Source: Micromonospora sp. PLK6-60
GTDB taxonomy: Bacteria > Actinomycetota > Actinomycetes > Mycobacteriales > Micromonosporaceae
Reading direction: 5' to 3'
DNA length: 64,000 nucleotides
Assembly (NCBI RefSeq): GCF_019890675.1
Contig: NZ_JAIOAA010000003.1
Location: 434,001-498,000, forward strand
A program made the translations under genes and the position numbers. Shown here one piece after another: positions 33,891 to 42,445 of this stretch (the first letter of the stretch is position 1; the number at the start of each line of letters is the position of its first letter). The notes under the pieces are model-generated. The model did no database searches. It was given only the letters and a program-made list of their open reading frames with translations, and had not been told where the DNA came from.

Positions 33891-34253
33891 TCAGACCCGC
33901 TGCTCGCGCAGGTCCGCGACCTCCGCGGCGGGGGCCCAACCCTGGTAGACGCCGAAGTCGAAGACCTCCAGGCCCATCGCCCGGGCCACCGGCCAGCGAC
34001 CGCCGGTGTATTCCACCCGCAGCCAGCCGTCGTGTTCGCCCAGCACGATGAACGGCTGCCCCTGCCAGGTGCAGGTGGTCCGGACGTACGCCAGGTCCTC
34101 GACCTCGCCGGCCGGCACCACCCGCACGTACCGGCCGGGCCGGACCTCGTCGAACCCGTCGCCCGGGCCGGGTTGGTACAGCCGCACGTCGTCGCCGTCC
34201 GGGCTGGCCTGGTATTCGCGGCCCTGCCAGCGGGCCACGTAGCCGTCGCGCAT
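33891..34253 (-). CDS. Conserved hypothetical protein downstream of the SseB-domain gene
   Basis: A 120-residue soluble protein, Trp- and Gly-rich and mainly beta in character (RLYQPGPGDGFDEV, YVRTTCTWQGQPFIVLGEHD). It has no signal peptide or membrane segment, and I do not recognise the family. The ATG overlaps the stop codon of the upstream SseB-domain gene (ATGA), so the two are translationally coupled and probably act together. It is convergent with the hydrolase gene, separated by one base. Its position beside a type VII secretion cluster hints at a link to secretion, but this is only context. Confidence 0.75.
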   Translation of the reverse strand: MRDGYVARWQGREYQASPDGDDVRLYQPGPGDGFDEVRPGRYVRVVPAGEVEDLAYVRTTCTWQGQPFIVLGEHDGWLRVEYTGGRWPVARAMGLEVFDFGVYQGWAPAAEVADLREQRV

Positions 34254-37090
34254 CAGTCCTCACCGACCCGTCGCCAGCGCACCGCGTCGGCGTCCAGCAC
34301 GGCGACCACCTGCTCGTTGCCGTCCGCCCCGATCCGCCACAGTTGCGCGCCGTGCGGCAGCCGGGCGCTGTCCACCTTGAACTCGGCCACCACGTCGGTG
34401 CTCTCCCCCGGGGCGAAACCGTTGCCCCGGAACGGCGGGCGTTCGATGACCCAGCCCTCCATGGCGCGCATCGCCGCCTCGTGCTGCCCGCCGTACGGGA
34501 TGCGGTAGAGACTGGGCCGGTGCGCCGGCCAGCGGAGCACGTAGATGTCCTCGGCGGCCCGGTCGAAGGGCGAGTCGGGGTGGCCGAGCCCGAGCGCGTC
34601 GTACAGTTCGGCCGGAGTATGCAGGTGGGCCAGCTCGGTGGCCCGGTGCACGAAGCCGGAGACCCGGTCGTAGCCCCGCTCCAGGTAGTAGGCGAGCTGC
34701 GACGGCGCGACCGCCTTCTGCATCACCACCGGGCGGGTCGGGTCGGCCACCGGTGGGGCGACCCGGGGCCGGCTGGCCGGCGACTCGGCCGCCGCCGGCT
34801 CGGGCTCGGTCTCCGGGTCGTCGCCCAGCCCGACGTCGGCAGCCCAGTTGGCCAGCCCGAGGATCTGCTCGCCGGGCAGTTTGGCCCCCACCGGGGTGCC
34901 CGGGTTGACCGCGAACGACCAGTCGCGGTCGGGCCAGCGGCGGATCAGCTGCACGAAGCGGACCAGCACCGTGTCGACCGCCCGGGCGCCGTCCTCGGCC
35001 ATCCGCTCGGTCGAGGTGTAGACCACCACGTGCGGCTCACCGTCCACCTGCGCGGTCCGCCAGACGAAGCCGGGGTCACCCGGCCGGCTGCCGGGCGCGG
35101 AGTCCGGTGCGGCCGGCAGCAGCACCCGGGCCAGCAGCAGGGTGGAGAGGAAACTGTCGGTGTTGCCGGCGCCGGCCGCGGCGTACAGCTCCTCCTCGAC
35201 GTCGTTGGCCGGCAGGAAGCCGGCGGCCGGCGGTGCCGCCGGGGCGTCGGCCGCCACCGGCCCGGTCGTGGCCGGCCCGGCGGGCGGGTCGGGCGCCGGG
35301 CGCCCCGGTCCGGCGCCCTGCGTCGGGTACGGCGGCGGGACCGGCCCGGCCGCCGGCGAGACGGGCTGCGGCTGAACGGGCTGGGGCTGGACAGGCTGGG
35401 GCTGAACGGGCTGCGACTGGACGGGCTCGGCGGGCGGTCGGGACGGTGCCGGCTCGGGTGCCGGGGAGCGGACCGGCCGCGTGACGGGCGACGCCTCCCC
35501 CGTCGCCGGCCCGGCCTGCCCCGCCGCCGTCGGCGGCACCGCAACCGTGGACGGCATCGCAACGGTCGGCGGCACCGGAACCGTGGGCGGCACCGCGACG
35601 GTGGGCGGCACGGGGACCGTGGGCGGCACCGGGACCGTCGGCGGCTCGGCGGGCCGCGCCGGGTCGGGTACGGGCGGGGCGGCGAAGCGGCCGGGCGCCG
35701 CGGACCGGAACGGGCGATCGGCGGGCGGTGCCGCCTGCTCCGGGCCGCCGAGGTCGCGGGACTCGATGACCGTGCCCTCTATGACGATCGGGGTGAAGGT
35801 GCGGCGCGGGGCCGGCGGGCTGGAGACCGGCTCGGCGATGCTCGGCGGGTCGTCGCCGGCCGCCGGCCCGTACGCCGGGGAGGTGCCGGTCAGCCGCTGG
35901 GTCTGATCCTCGATGCCCGGCTCCCGGCGGCTCAGTGGCCGCGCCGGCCGGTCGGCCGCCCCGGCGAGCCGCAGGGCCTGGGTCACCTCGTCGGGTGCCG
36001 GTTCGGCCCGGTGCGGCAGCGGGACCGTCGGATCGGGGTGCGGCGGGGCCAGCCGGAACGCCCGGGTCGCGTCGTCCGCGGACCCCGGCCCCCGCCTCGG
36101 CAGCGCCTGGGTGAGCGCCTCGTCGGGACCGCCGACCCGGAACCGCTGGGTGGGTTCCTCGCCGGCGTCCCCGGCGGGGCGGGCGGGCACCGGCTCGTCC
36201 AGCGGCCGGCGGCGGGGGAAGGGCTGGCCACCCCGGCCGAGTCGGGACGGTGGCACGGCCCGCTCACCTGGCCGGCGGGGCTCGTCGGCGCCGCGCCTCG
36301 GGGCGGCCGGCTCGAAGAACGACCGGCCGGTCGGCGGGGTCGGCCAGCCGTTGGTCGCCGCCGCGATCGACGCCGGCTCGGCCCGCCCGTCCGACTGGGT
36401 GACCCGGCTCTCCGGACCGGGTCGCGGCCCGGGGTCGGCGGCGGGTCGCGGTGGCACCTCGGCGGGCTCGACCGGCGGGCGGTACGCGGGCGCCGGCGGG
36501 GACCCGGCGGCCTCCCGCTCCGGCGCGGTGGCGTTCCGGTCCGGCGCGGTGGCGTTCCGGTCCGGTGCGGTGGCGTTCCGGTCCGGCGCGGTGGCGTTCC
36601 GGTCCGGCGCGGTGGCGTTCCGGTCCGGCGCGGTGGCGTTCGCCCGCGCCCGGGCCAGTGACTCCACCCGCTCCAGCCGGGCCCGCGCGCCCATGGTGCG
36701 GCCGGGCAGCCGGACATCGCCCCGGGCGAGCTGCGACACGAACCAGGACGGCAGATAGCCCTCGATGGGCAGGCCCGGATTGACCGCCAGCCACCACTCG
36801 TGGTTCGGCCACTCCTCGGCCAGGTCCGCGTAGGCGGCCCGGCGGGTGGGGCCGGCGCTCCCGCCGAGGCAGGCGCGCAGCGCAGCCGGCGAGGTGAACC
36901 CGAGGACGTGGGTCCGCCCGCCGGTGGTCCAGGTGCCCCAGCCGGCGGTCTCCCCGGCGGCGGTCAGACCGGACACCGGCAGCAGGAGGTCGGTGCGGGC
37001 AAGGATGCGGAAGTAGAGCTCCTGGTCGTTGCCGCGCAACGCGTCCCGCATCGCCGCTTCGGCCTCGGTAGCCGGCTCCCAGTCGGTCAC
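34253..37090 (-). CDS. Large protein with two SseB-like domains and long disordered linker
   Basis: A 945-residue protein. The N-terminal SseB-type domain (about residues 1-130) contains ELYFRILARTDLLLPVSG, then EWWLAVNPGLPIEGYLP. A second copy (about 640-770) contains DSFLSTLLLARVLLP and DWSFAVNPGTPVGAKLP. A conserved C-terminal region of about 150 residues follows. Between the SseB domains are about 500 disordered residues rich in Pro, Arg and Ala, with NATAPDR tandem repeats and a VPVPPTV repeat tract. The GTG at 37090 was chosen because GGAGGAGAG lies six bases upstream. SseB-like proteins of actinobacteria often sit near type VII secretion genes, as here, but their biochemical role is unknown. 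Confidence 0.82.
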   Translation of the reverse strand: MTDWEPATEAEAAMRDALRGNDQELYFRILARTDLLLPVSGLTAAGETAGWGTWTTGGRTHVLGFTSPAALRACLGGSAGPTRRAAYADLAEEWPNHEWWLAVNPGLPIEGYLPSWFVSQLARGDVRLPGRTMGARARLERVESLARARANATAPDRNATAPDRNATAPDRNATAPDRNATAPDRNATAPEREAAGSPPAPAYRPPVEPAEVPPRPAADPGPRPGPESRVTQSDGRAEPASIAAATNGWPTPPTGRSFFEPAAPRRGADEPRRPGERAVPPSRLGRGGQPFPRRRPLDEPVPARPAGDAGEEPTQRFRVGGPDEALTQALPRRGPGSADDATRAFRLAPPHPDPTVPLPHRAEPAPDEVTQALRLAGAADRPARPLSRREPGIEDQTQRLTGTSPAYGPAAGDDPPSIAEPVSSPPAPRRTFTPIVIEGTVIESRDLGGPEQAAPPADRPFRSAAPGRFAAPPVPDPARPAEPPTVPVPPTVPVPPTVAVPPTVPVPPTVAMPSTVAVPPTAAGQAGPATGEASPVTRPVRSPAPEPAPSRPPAEPVQSQPVQPQPVQPQPVQPQPVSPAAGPVPPPYPTQGAGPGRPAPDPPAGPATTGPVAADAPAAPPAAGFLPANDVEEELYAAAGAGNTDSFLSTLLLARVLLPAAPDSAPGSRPGDPGFVWRTAQVDGEPHVVVYTSTERMAEDGARAVDTVLVRFVQLIRRWPDRDWSFAVNPGTPVGAKLPGEQILGLANWAADVGLGDDPETEPEPAAAESPASRPRVAPPVADPTRPVVMQKAVAPSQLAYYLERGYDRVSGFVHRATELAHLHTPAELYDALGLGHPDSPFDRAAEDIYVLRWPAHRPSLYRIPYGGQHEAAMRAMEGWVIERPPFRGNGFAPGESTDVVAEFKVDSARLPHGAQLWRIGADGNEQVVAVLDADAVRWRRVGED
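36525..36650 (-). repeat. 21-bp tandem repeat encoding NATAPDR
   Basis: Six near-perfect units of GCGGTGGCGTTCCGGTCCGG plus one base, in frame within the SseB-domain gene. They encode N-A-T-A-P-D-R repeated five times plus a final variant. Single-base differences between units are few, suggesting recent expansion. Confidence 0.9.
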
Positions 37091-37242
37091 GGCCACCTCT
37101 CCTCCCACGAAAAGGCCAACGGCATCGCGTACAACCTACAAGGTAGTAACAAGATCACAATGGCTGGCCGGCGGCGGTGCGCCGGGCGGCCGGGGAGGCG
37201 ATAACATCCCGTCCCGGAGCCCACACGATACGGAGGCCGTCG

Positions 37243-38451
37243 ATGCCCCGGCCCGTTGCCCGCCCGGTTCTCACCGCCGCCCTGGCCGCCTCGCTGGCCG
37301 CCGCGCCGGCCAGCGCCGCGCCGGCCGCTCCGCCCGCCTGCGCCAACCCACTCGCCCCGGCCCGCACGGTCACCGATCGGCCGTGGCCACAGCAACGGTA
37401 CGCCCCGGAGCGGCTCGCGCCGCTCGCCACCGGCGCCGGGGTGACCGTGGCCGTGGTCGACTCCGGGGTCGACGGGCGGCACCCGCAGCTCGCCGGCCGG
37501 GTGCTGGCCGGCACCGACCTGCTGGACTCCGGCGGCGACGGCCGGCGGGACTGCGCCGGGCACGGCACCGGGGTGGCGAGCGTCATCGCCGCCGGGCCGG
37601 TCGCCGGGGTGGCCTTCCGGGGGTTGGCGCCGGACGCCCGCATCCTGCCGGTGCGGGTCAGTGAGCAGCAGGTGGTCGACGGACGGGAGGCGGGGCGTAC
37701 GGTCGGCGCGGCCGAGTTCGCCCGCGCCATCCGCTGGGCGGTGGACCACGGCGCGGACGTGCTGAACCTCTCCGTCGTGCTCTACGCCGACCACCCGGCG
37801 GTGCGGGCCGCGGTCGACCACGCCCGGGACCGGGACGTGGTGCTGGTGGCCGCCGCCGGCAACCTGCACGACAGCGGGGACCCCCGGCCCTACCCGGCGG
37901 CGTACGAGGGGGTGCTCGGGGTGGGCGCGATCGGGGCCGACGGCTCCCGGTCGGCGTTCTCCCAGACCGGCTCGTACGTCGACCTGGTCGCCCCGGGTGG
38001 CGAGGTGCTGACCGCCGCCCCCGGTCAGGGTCACCTGGTGGCGGAGGGAACAAGCTATGCCGCGCCCTTCGTGGCGGCCACCGCCGCGCTGCTGCGGGAA
38101 TATCACCCGGACTGGAGCGCGGCGCAGGTGACCCGGCGGATCCTGGCCACCGCCGACCCGGCCCCGGGCGACGGCCGGCGGGGCGGCTACGGCGCCGGGG
38201 TGTTGAACCCGTACCGGGCGGTCACCGAGACCGGCCCCGGGCCGGCCCGGCCGGCCGGTGCCGCCGGCGCGCTGCCGCTCGACCGAGCCGACCCGGCGGC
38301 GACGGCGCAACGGGAGCGCCGGGAGACCGCGCGGCACCGCGCGGTGCTGGTGGCACTGGTCGCCGGGGCGGCCGTGCTGGCGGTGGTGCTGCTGGCCGTG
38401 GTGCTGCCCCGGGGCGCCCGCCGCCGCTGGCGACCCGCCGGGTCGGCCTGA
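37243..38451 (+). CDS. mycP: Type VII secretion mycosin (membrane-anchored subtilisin-like serine protease)
   Basis: A 402-residue S8 protease. A signal peptide (LTAALAASLAAAPASAA) precedes the catalytic domain, which has Asp73 in VAVVDSGVDG, His107 in CAGHGTGVAS and Ser271 in GTSYAAPF. A C-terminal membrane helix (ALVAGAAVLAVVLLAVVL) with an Arg-rich tail follows. This is the standard mycosin architecture: an extracytoplasmic protease held at the membrane as part of the ESX machine. The ATG has GGAGG six bases upstream. Neighbouring WXG100 and EccE genes support the assignment. It diverges from the SseB-domain gene. Confidence 0.92.
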   Translation: MPRPVARPVLTAALAASLAAAPASAAPAAPPACANPLAPARTVTDRPWPQQRYAPERLAPLATGAGVTVAVVDSGVDGRHPQLAGRVLAGTDLLDSGGDGRRDCAGHGTGVASVIAAGPVAGVAFRGLAPDARILPVRVSEQQVVDGREAGRTVGAAEFARAIRWAVDHGADVLNLSVVLYADHPAVRAAVDHARDRDVVLVAAAGNLHDSGDPRPYPAAYEGVLGVGAIGADGSRSAFSQTGSYVDLVAPGGEVLTAAPGQGHLVAEGTSYAAPFVAATAALLREYHPDWSAAQVTRRILATADPAPGDGRRGGYGAGVLNPYRAVTETGPGPARPAGAAGALPLDRADPAATAQRERRETARHRAVLVALVAGAAVLAVVLLAVVLPRGARRRWRPAGSA

Positions 38452-38576
38452 GCCGACCCGGCGACACCGGCGGCCGCACCACCTCCGGTGCCCGCCGCCC
38501 CGCCACCGCTCGCTCCGCCACCGGGCGGTGCGCGGCGGCGCCGGGCGCGCACCCGCCCCGCGCCGCCGCACGACGT

Positions 38577-38870
38577 TCACTGGAAGAGATTGGCGTTCCG
38601 CTTCTCGGTGTCGAGATAGTCGGACGCGGAGTCGTCCACCGCGAGCTTGATGTCCCGCAGCATGGCCTGGAGATCCTGCGAGGCCGAGCGCCAGCGGGCC
38701 TGCCGCTGCTCGTACGCCTGACGGGCCTCGCCGGACCAGCTCGCCACGAGTGGCGCGGCGTCCCGTTCCAGCTGCCCGAGCTGGCTGTCCAGGGTATTCA
38801 ACGCCTTCTGGATGTCCGCGCCGGCCTGTTGGAGCGCGGCGAAGTTGACGACCAGCACGCCGTCGTTCAT
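38577..38870 (-). CDS. WXG100 (ESAT-6-like) family protein 1
   Basis: A 97-residue helical-hairpin protein with the WXG turn as Trp45-Ser-Gly47 in LVASWSGEARQAY. The C-terminal segment has Tyr85, giving a YxxxD/E-type export signal (YLDTE). These small proteins are dimeric substrates and components of type VII secretion. The ATG has GGGAGGG seven bases upstream. It follows the second WXG100 gene by 21 bp in the same operon, the usual heterodimer arrangement. Confidence 0.92.
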   Translation of the reverse strand: MNDGVLVVNFAALQQAGADIQKALNTLDSQLGQLERDAAPLVASWSGEARQAYEQRQARWRSASQDLQAMLRDIKLAVDDSASDYLDTEKRNANLFQ

Positions 38871-38891
38871 CGGTGTTCCCTCCCCGTACGG

Positions 38892-39212
38892 TCAGAGCGG
38901 CAGCTGGATGCCGCCGCGATTGGTGGCGGCGACCCGGCCCGACGCCTCGCTGTCGGAGACGTCGTACTGCCGGCCGGCGGTGCGGATGGCGGTGGCGGTC
39001 TCCCGCAGCGCCCGGTGCAACGCGGCCTGGTCCTGCGACCACTGCTGCTTGACCTGCTCGAACGAGCGTCCGCCCGCGCCCCGCCAGGCCTGCTGCAACA
39101 CCTCCAGCTCGGCCATCAGGCTGCTGAGCATGCTCTGCAGTGACTGGTCCACCTGCTCGAACTTCGCGGCGGTCTGCTGCATGACCACTGCTTCCGCCTG
39201 GGTCTCGGCCAT
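38892..39212 (-). CDS. WXG100 (ESAT-6-like) family protein 2
   Basis: A 106-residue helical-hairpin protein with Trp43-Arg-Gly45 in LQQAWRGAGGRSF at the turn. It is the first gene of the WXG100 pair and probably forms a heterodimer with the product of the next gene. No YxxxD/E motif is obvious near its C-terminus, as is common for one partner of such pairs. The ATG has GAGGTG close upstream. It diverges from the EccE gene with a 288-bp gap that contains no other gene; a possible -10 of the EccE promoter (TACGAT, 39405) lies in it. Confidence 0.92.
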   Translation of the reverse strand: MAETQAEAVVMQQTAAKFEQVDQSLQSMLSSLMAELEVLQQAWRGAGGRSFEQVKQQWSQDQAALHRALRETATAIRTAGRQYDVSDSEASGRVAATNRGGIQLPL

Positions 39213-39500
39213 CCGTCACCTCATCTCTCGGTAGTTGTCCTCGCGGCCACCGTCCTGACCGGAGGGTCGCCGGCCGTCGCCGGCGCCCGGCCGCCGGCCG
39301 GTCGCCGAAACTCGTCGCTGACGGTAGCCGTCCTGTCGCCTTTCTGCTACCCCCGTGGGCTCTCCTGTGGACAATGCGTGTCCCCGCGGTGACCCTCGCG
39401 GCCCTACGATGGGCCGCACCGGGGCGGCGCGGCGCGGGCGGCACCCACCGACCCCGCCGCCGGCCCCACCACCCTGCCCGGCGGGAGCGGAGGAGACACG

Positions 39501-41318
39501 GTGACGGCGACCATGGCCGGGGGACCGGCACCGGCACCGGCGCGGCAGCCCCTGCCACCACTGTGGATGCCGGCCGGCCGGCGGCGCCGGCCGCGGCTGC
39601 GCGCCGGCCAGGTCGCTGTCGGGCAGGTGGCGGTCGCCCTGCCGCTGGCGGTCGTCGGCCGGGGCGGCGCGGTCCTGGTGGCGGCCGGCGTCACCGCCGG
39701 GCTGCTGACCGCCGCCGTCGCCGGGCGGTGGCGCGGTCGCTGGCTCTTCGAGTGGCTCGCGGTGGGCCTGAGCCACCTGCTCCGGCGGCGGACCCTGGCC
39801 CGGGCGGACGGACCGGCCGGCCTGCTCGACCTGGTCGCCCCGGGCGCGGTCGTCCACCCGGTGGAGCTGGCCGGCGGGCCGGCCGCGGTGCTGGACGACC
39901 CGACCGGGTTGACCGCCGTGCTGGAGGTGGGCGACCCGGGCGACCTGCTGGGCGGCGGCCCCCGGGCGCTGCCGGCACCGGCGGCGCTGCTGCCCGCGGC
40001 CCCGCCGGACGGCCCGCCGGTCTGCGTCCAGCTCCTGCTGGTCGCGGCGCCGGCACCCGGTCCGTCGGTCGCCGGCGGCACCGCCGGCACGTCCTACCGG
40101 CAGCTCACCGACGGGCGGCTGGCCGGGTGGACCCGGGCGGTGCTCGCGGTCCGGGTGCTGCGGGTCGACGGCTGGTCGGACGAGGATCTGCGCCGGGCCC
40201 TCTCCGGCACGGTCCGCCGGATCGCCCGGCGGCTCGGACCGTCGACCGCCCGCCCGCTGGGCGAAGCCGCCGTGCTGCGCGCCGTCGCGGAGTTCGCCCA
40301 CCTCGACGACGCCCGGCCGGCCCGAGAGTCGTGGCAGGCGGTACGCACCGGCGAGCTGTTGCAGTGCAGTCTGCGGGTACGGCCGTCGGCCGCGCCGACC
40401 TGGGCGCACCTGGTGTCCCGGCTGCTGGCGACGCCGGCCACCGCCACCACCGTGTCGATCTGCGCCGGGCCGGGCACCGGCGCCGAGGCGGGCCCGGCGC
40501 CCAGCGGGATCACCGTACGGCTGGCCGGCCCGACCTCGGCGCAGCTGGCCGCCGCCGTGCAGTCGGTGCGGCTCTCCGCCGAGGCGCTCGGTGCGGGGGT
40601 GCGCCGGCTCGACGGCGAACAGCTGGCCGGGTTGGCCGCCACGCTCCCGCTGGCCGCCCTGCCCGGCGCTCCCGGCCCGGACGGCGCGGACGGCCCGGCG
40701 GAGCTGACGGTGGACGACGCCGGGTTGATGGTCGGCGCCAACCGGCACGGCGGCGCGGTGACCGTGCGGTTGTTCCGGCCGGAGGCGACCCGGGTGATGC
40801 TGGTCGGCGGGCTGCGCGCGGCGCAGCTGCTGACCGTCCGCGCGATGGCGCTCGGCGCCGCGGTGGTGGTGCAGACCGCTCGGCCCCGGGCCTGGGAGCC
40901 GTTCGTCCGGGGCGTCGCCGCGCCGGCCGGCGCGATCCCGGTGCTGCCGCCCGGGCGCCCGGTGGGCGACGCTGCCGGCACGTCCCTGCGGCCGCTGCTG
41001 CTGGTGCTGGACGTGGGGCCGGTGCCGGCCGAGCCGGCGCCCGGTCCGCCGTGGCGGTCCACCCTGGTCGTCCGCGACGAGCTGACCGCGGCGGACGTCG
41101 ACGCGCTGGCCCGGGCCGACCTGGCGGTGCTGCAACCGCTGACCTCGGCGGAGGCGGGGCTGGCCGGCACGGCGCTCGGCCTGGGCGGCTCGGCGGAGTG
41201 GCTGACCCGGATCCGGGAGGACATGGTCGCGGTGGTGAACCGGCGGGCGCTGCGCTGGGCGCTGCTCTCCCCGACCCCGATCGAGTCCCAGGTGATCGGC
41301 CGACCGGTCCGACGCTGA
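39501..41318 (+). CDS. eccE: Type VII secretion membrane component EccE
   Basis: A 605-residue protein. Two membrane helices lie near the N-terminus (QVAVGQVAVALPLAVVG and AVLVAAGVTAGLLTAAVAG, about residues 37-72). A long cytoplasmic region then contains WRGRWLFEWLAVGLSHLLRR and Trp-Thr-Arg motifs seen in EccE proteins. EccE forms the periphery of the ESX core complex. GTG start with GGAGGAG upstream. The core genes eccB, eccC and eccD are missing on both sides, so the machine must be encoded partly elsewhere. The assignment rests on topology, length and context more than on a catalytic motif. Confidence 0.78.
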   Translation: MTATMAGGPAPAPARQPLPPLWMPAGRRRRPRLRAGQVAVGQVAVALPLAVVGRGGAVLVAAGVTAGLLTAAVAGRWRGRWLFEWLAVGLSHLLRRRTLARADGPAGLLDLVAPGAVVHPVELAGGPAAVLDDPTGLTAVLEVGDPGDLLGGGPRALPAPAALLPAAPPDGPPVCVQLLLVAAPAPGPSVAGGTAGTSYRQLTDGRLAGWTRAVLAVRVLRVDGWSDEDLRRALSGTVRRIARRLGPSTARPLGEAAVLRAVAEFAHLDDARPARESWQAVRTGELLQCSLRVRPSAAPTWAHLVSRLLATPATATTVSICAGPGTGAEAGPAPSGITVRLAGPTSAQLAAAVQSVRLSAEALGAGVRRLDGEQLAGLAATLPLAALPGAPGPDGADGPAELTVDDAGLMVGANRHGGAVTVRLFRPEATRVMLVGGLRAAQLLTVRAMALGAAVVVQTARPRAWEPFVRGVAAPAGAIPVLPPGRPVGDAAGTSLRPLLLVLDVGPVPAEPAPGPPWRSTLVVRDELTAADVDALARADLAVLQPLTSAEAGLAGTALGLGGSAEWLTRIREDMVAVVNRRALRWALLSPTPIESQVIGRPVRR

Positions 41319-41354
41319 CCGGCCCGGCGCTGATCGGCCCCACGCCGGCCGGTC
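41317..41354 (+). terminator. Probable terminator overlapping the eccE stop codon
   Basis: A 12-bp GC stem, GACCGGC-CCGGCG with CGCCGGCCGGTC, with one bulged C and a 13-nt loop. The left arm begins within the stop codon. Confidence 0.5.
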
Positions 41355-41361
41355 GCCCAGC

Positions 41362-41418
41362 GGTGTTAAGAGGGGGCCCCTCCTATACAAAATGCGTTAA
41401 CAGGGGCCCCCTCCTTTC
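41362..41418. repeat. Dispersed GGGGCCCC hairpin element, copy C
   Basis: About 57 bp: GTTAAGAGGGGGCCCCTCCT, a linker TATACAAAATGC, then GTTAACAGGGGCCCCCTCCT. The arms can pair with each other over about 14 bp, and each arm is itself palindromic. It lies between eccE and the holin-like gene. Confidence 0.85.
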
Positions 41419-41446
41419 CGGCAAGGTCCGTGGCACGATGCCGGCC

Positions 41447-41833
41447 ATGGGTTTTCTGAAGGGAATTCTGATCCGGCTGGCGGCGACGGCGTTCGCCTTC
41501 TGGCTGGCCACGTTGCTCATCCCCGGCATCTCGCTGGACTCCTCGTCGGCCACCGAGACCGTCACCGCCCTGGTGCTCGTCGCGGTGATCTTCGGTGTGG
41601 TCAACGCCGTCCTCCAGCCGATCATCAAGACCGTCGGCTGCGGCTTCTACCTGCTCACCCTCGGATTGATCGCGCTGGTGGTGAACGGCCTGCTCTTCCT
41701 GCTCACCAGCTGGATCGCCGGACAGGCCGGGCTGCCGTTCCACGTGGACGGCTTCTGGCCGGCCGCGGTGCTCGGCGCGCTCTTCGTCAGCCTGGTCACC
41801 TGGATCCTCGGCGCGGTGCTGGACCGCGACTGA
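41447..41833 (+). CDS. Phage-holin-like four-helix membrane protein (actinobacterial holin family 4 type)
   Basis: A 128-residue, almost wholly hydrophobic protein with four predicted membrane helices (such as AATAFAFWLATLLI, ALVLVAVIFGVVNAVLQPII and LTLGLIALVVNGLLFLLT). The motif VNAVLQPIIK is typical of the Mycobacterium-type holin 4 family, common in actinobacterial chromosomes outside prophages. Whether it forms pores is unknown. I chose the ATG at 41447 over one at 41438, because ACGAT lies about 7 nt upstream in the style of a leaderless promoter. No phage genes are nearby. Confidence 0.82.
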   Translation: MGFLKGILIRLAATAFAFWLATLLIPGISLDSSSATETVTALVLVAVIFGVVNAVLQPIIKTVGCGFYLLTLGLIALVVNGLLFLLTSWIAGQAGLPFHVDGFWPAAVLGALFVSLVTWILGAVLDRD

Positions 41834-41841
41834 GCACCGGC

Positions 41842-41877
41842 CCGGCCGGCCGTCCCCGGGCGGGGGCGGCCGGCCGG
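41842..41877 (+). terminator. Terminator after the holin-like gene
   Basis: Perfect 11-bp stem CCGGCCGGCCG/CGGCCGGCCGG, extended inside by CCCC/GGGG pairing, 9 bp after the stop codon. Confidence 0.65.
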
Positions 41878-41931
41878 AGCCGCCGGTCCAGCGATCGGGA
41901 ATTGGCCGGCGAGGGTGGGGGACGGCGGCGC

Positions 41932-41937
41932 TAGCGT
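41932..41937 (+). promoter_or_regulatory. TAGCGT -10 box, probable leaderless promoter of the GNAT gene
   Basis: TAGCGT ends 7 nt before the GTG at 41945, and no Shine-Dalgarno sequence is present. Confidence 0.5.
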
Positions 41938-41944
41938 GATCGGC

Positions 41945-42445
41945 GTGCTCACCCTGACCCGCGCCGACGGCTACCAGCTCAGCACCGACCCCGGCCGCCT
42001 CGATCTCGATCTGGTGCACCACTGGCTCAGCACCGACGCGTACTGGGCGCTCGGGCGGGACCGGGCGACGGTCGAGCGGGCCTTCGCCGGCTCCGTCGGG
42101 TTCGGCGTCTACCGGCCCGGCGACGGCGGGCAGGTGGCGGTCGCCCGGGTGGTCACCGACGGGGCCACCTTCGCCTGGCTCTGCGACGTCTACGTGGACC
42201 GCGCCGAGCGGGGCCACGGGCTGGGCAGCTGGCTCGCCGCGGCGGCCCGCGACCACCTCGCCACCCTGGGCGTACGGCGGATCCTGCTGGCCACCGTCGA
42301 CGCCCACGGGGTGTACGCGAAGCTCGGCTTCGGCCCGATCGTCGCGGACCGCTACCTGGAGCTGGACCAGCGCGAGAAAGCTCCGGTGAGTCACCTCACC
42401 GGAAAGGAGCAAAACCCCGATTCGCCACTTACGGTGGAGGCGTGA
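41945..42445 (+). CDS. GNAT-family N-acetyltransferase
   Basis: A 166-residue GNAT enzyme. Strand 4 reads AWLCDVYVDRAERG and is followed by the acetyl-CoA loop RGHGLGSWL (Q/RxxGxG/A type). The late VYAKLGFGPIV matches the family's closing YxxLGF motif. The substrate is not evident; the layout resembles small aminoglycoside- or ElaA-like acetyltransferases. Start GTG at 41945 is set by the TAGCGT box; GTG at 41936 is in frame but lies inside that box. The stop overlaps the rarD start in a GTGA, so the genes are coupled. Confidence 0.88.
   Translation: MLTLTRADGYQLSTDPGRLDLDLVHHWLSTDAYWALGRDRATVERAFAGSVGFGVYRPGDGGQVAVARVVTDGATFAWLCDVYVDRAERGHGLGSWLAAAARDHLATLGVRRILLATVDAHGVYAKLGFGPIVADRYLELDQREKAPVSHLTGKEQNPDSPLTVEA

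Noticed and set aside
34343..36661. Forward frame of 772 codons opposite the SseB-domain gene
   Set aside because: The product is an Arg/Gly repeat chain, antisense to the repeat-rich linker of a gene with two recognisable domains.
41447..41833. Prophage remnant suggested by the holin-like gene
   Set aside because: No other phage genes, attachment sites or integrase are nearby. This family is common as an ordinary chromosomal gene in actinobacteria.
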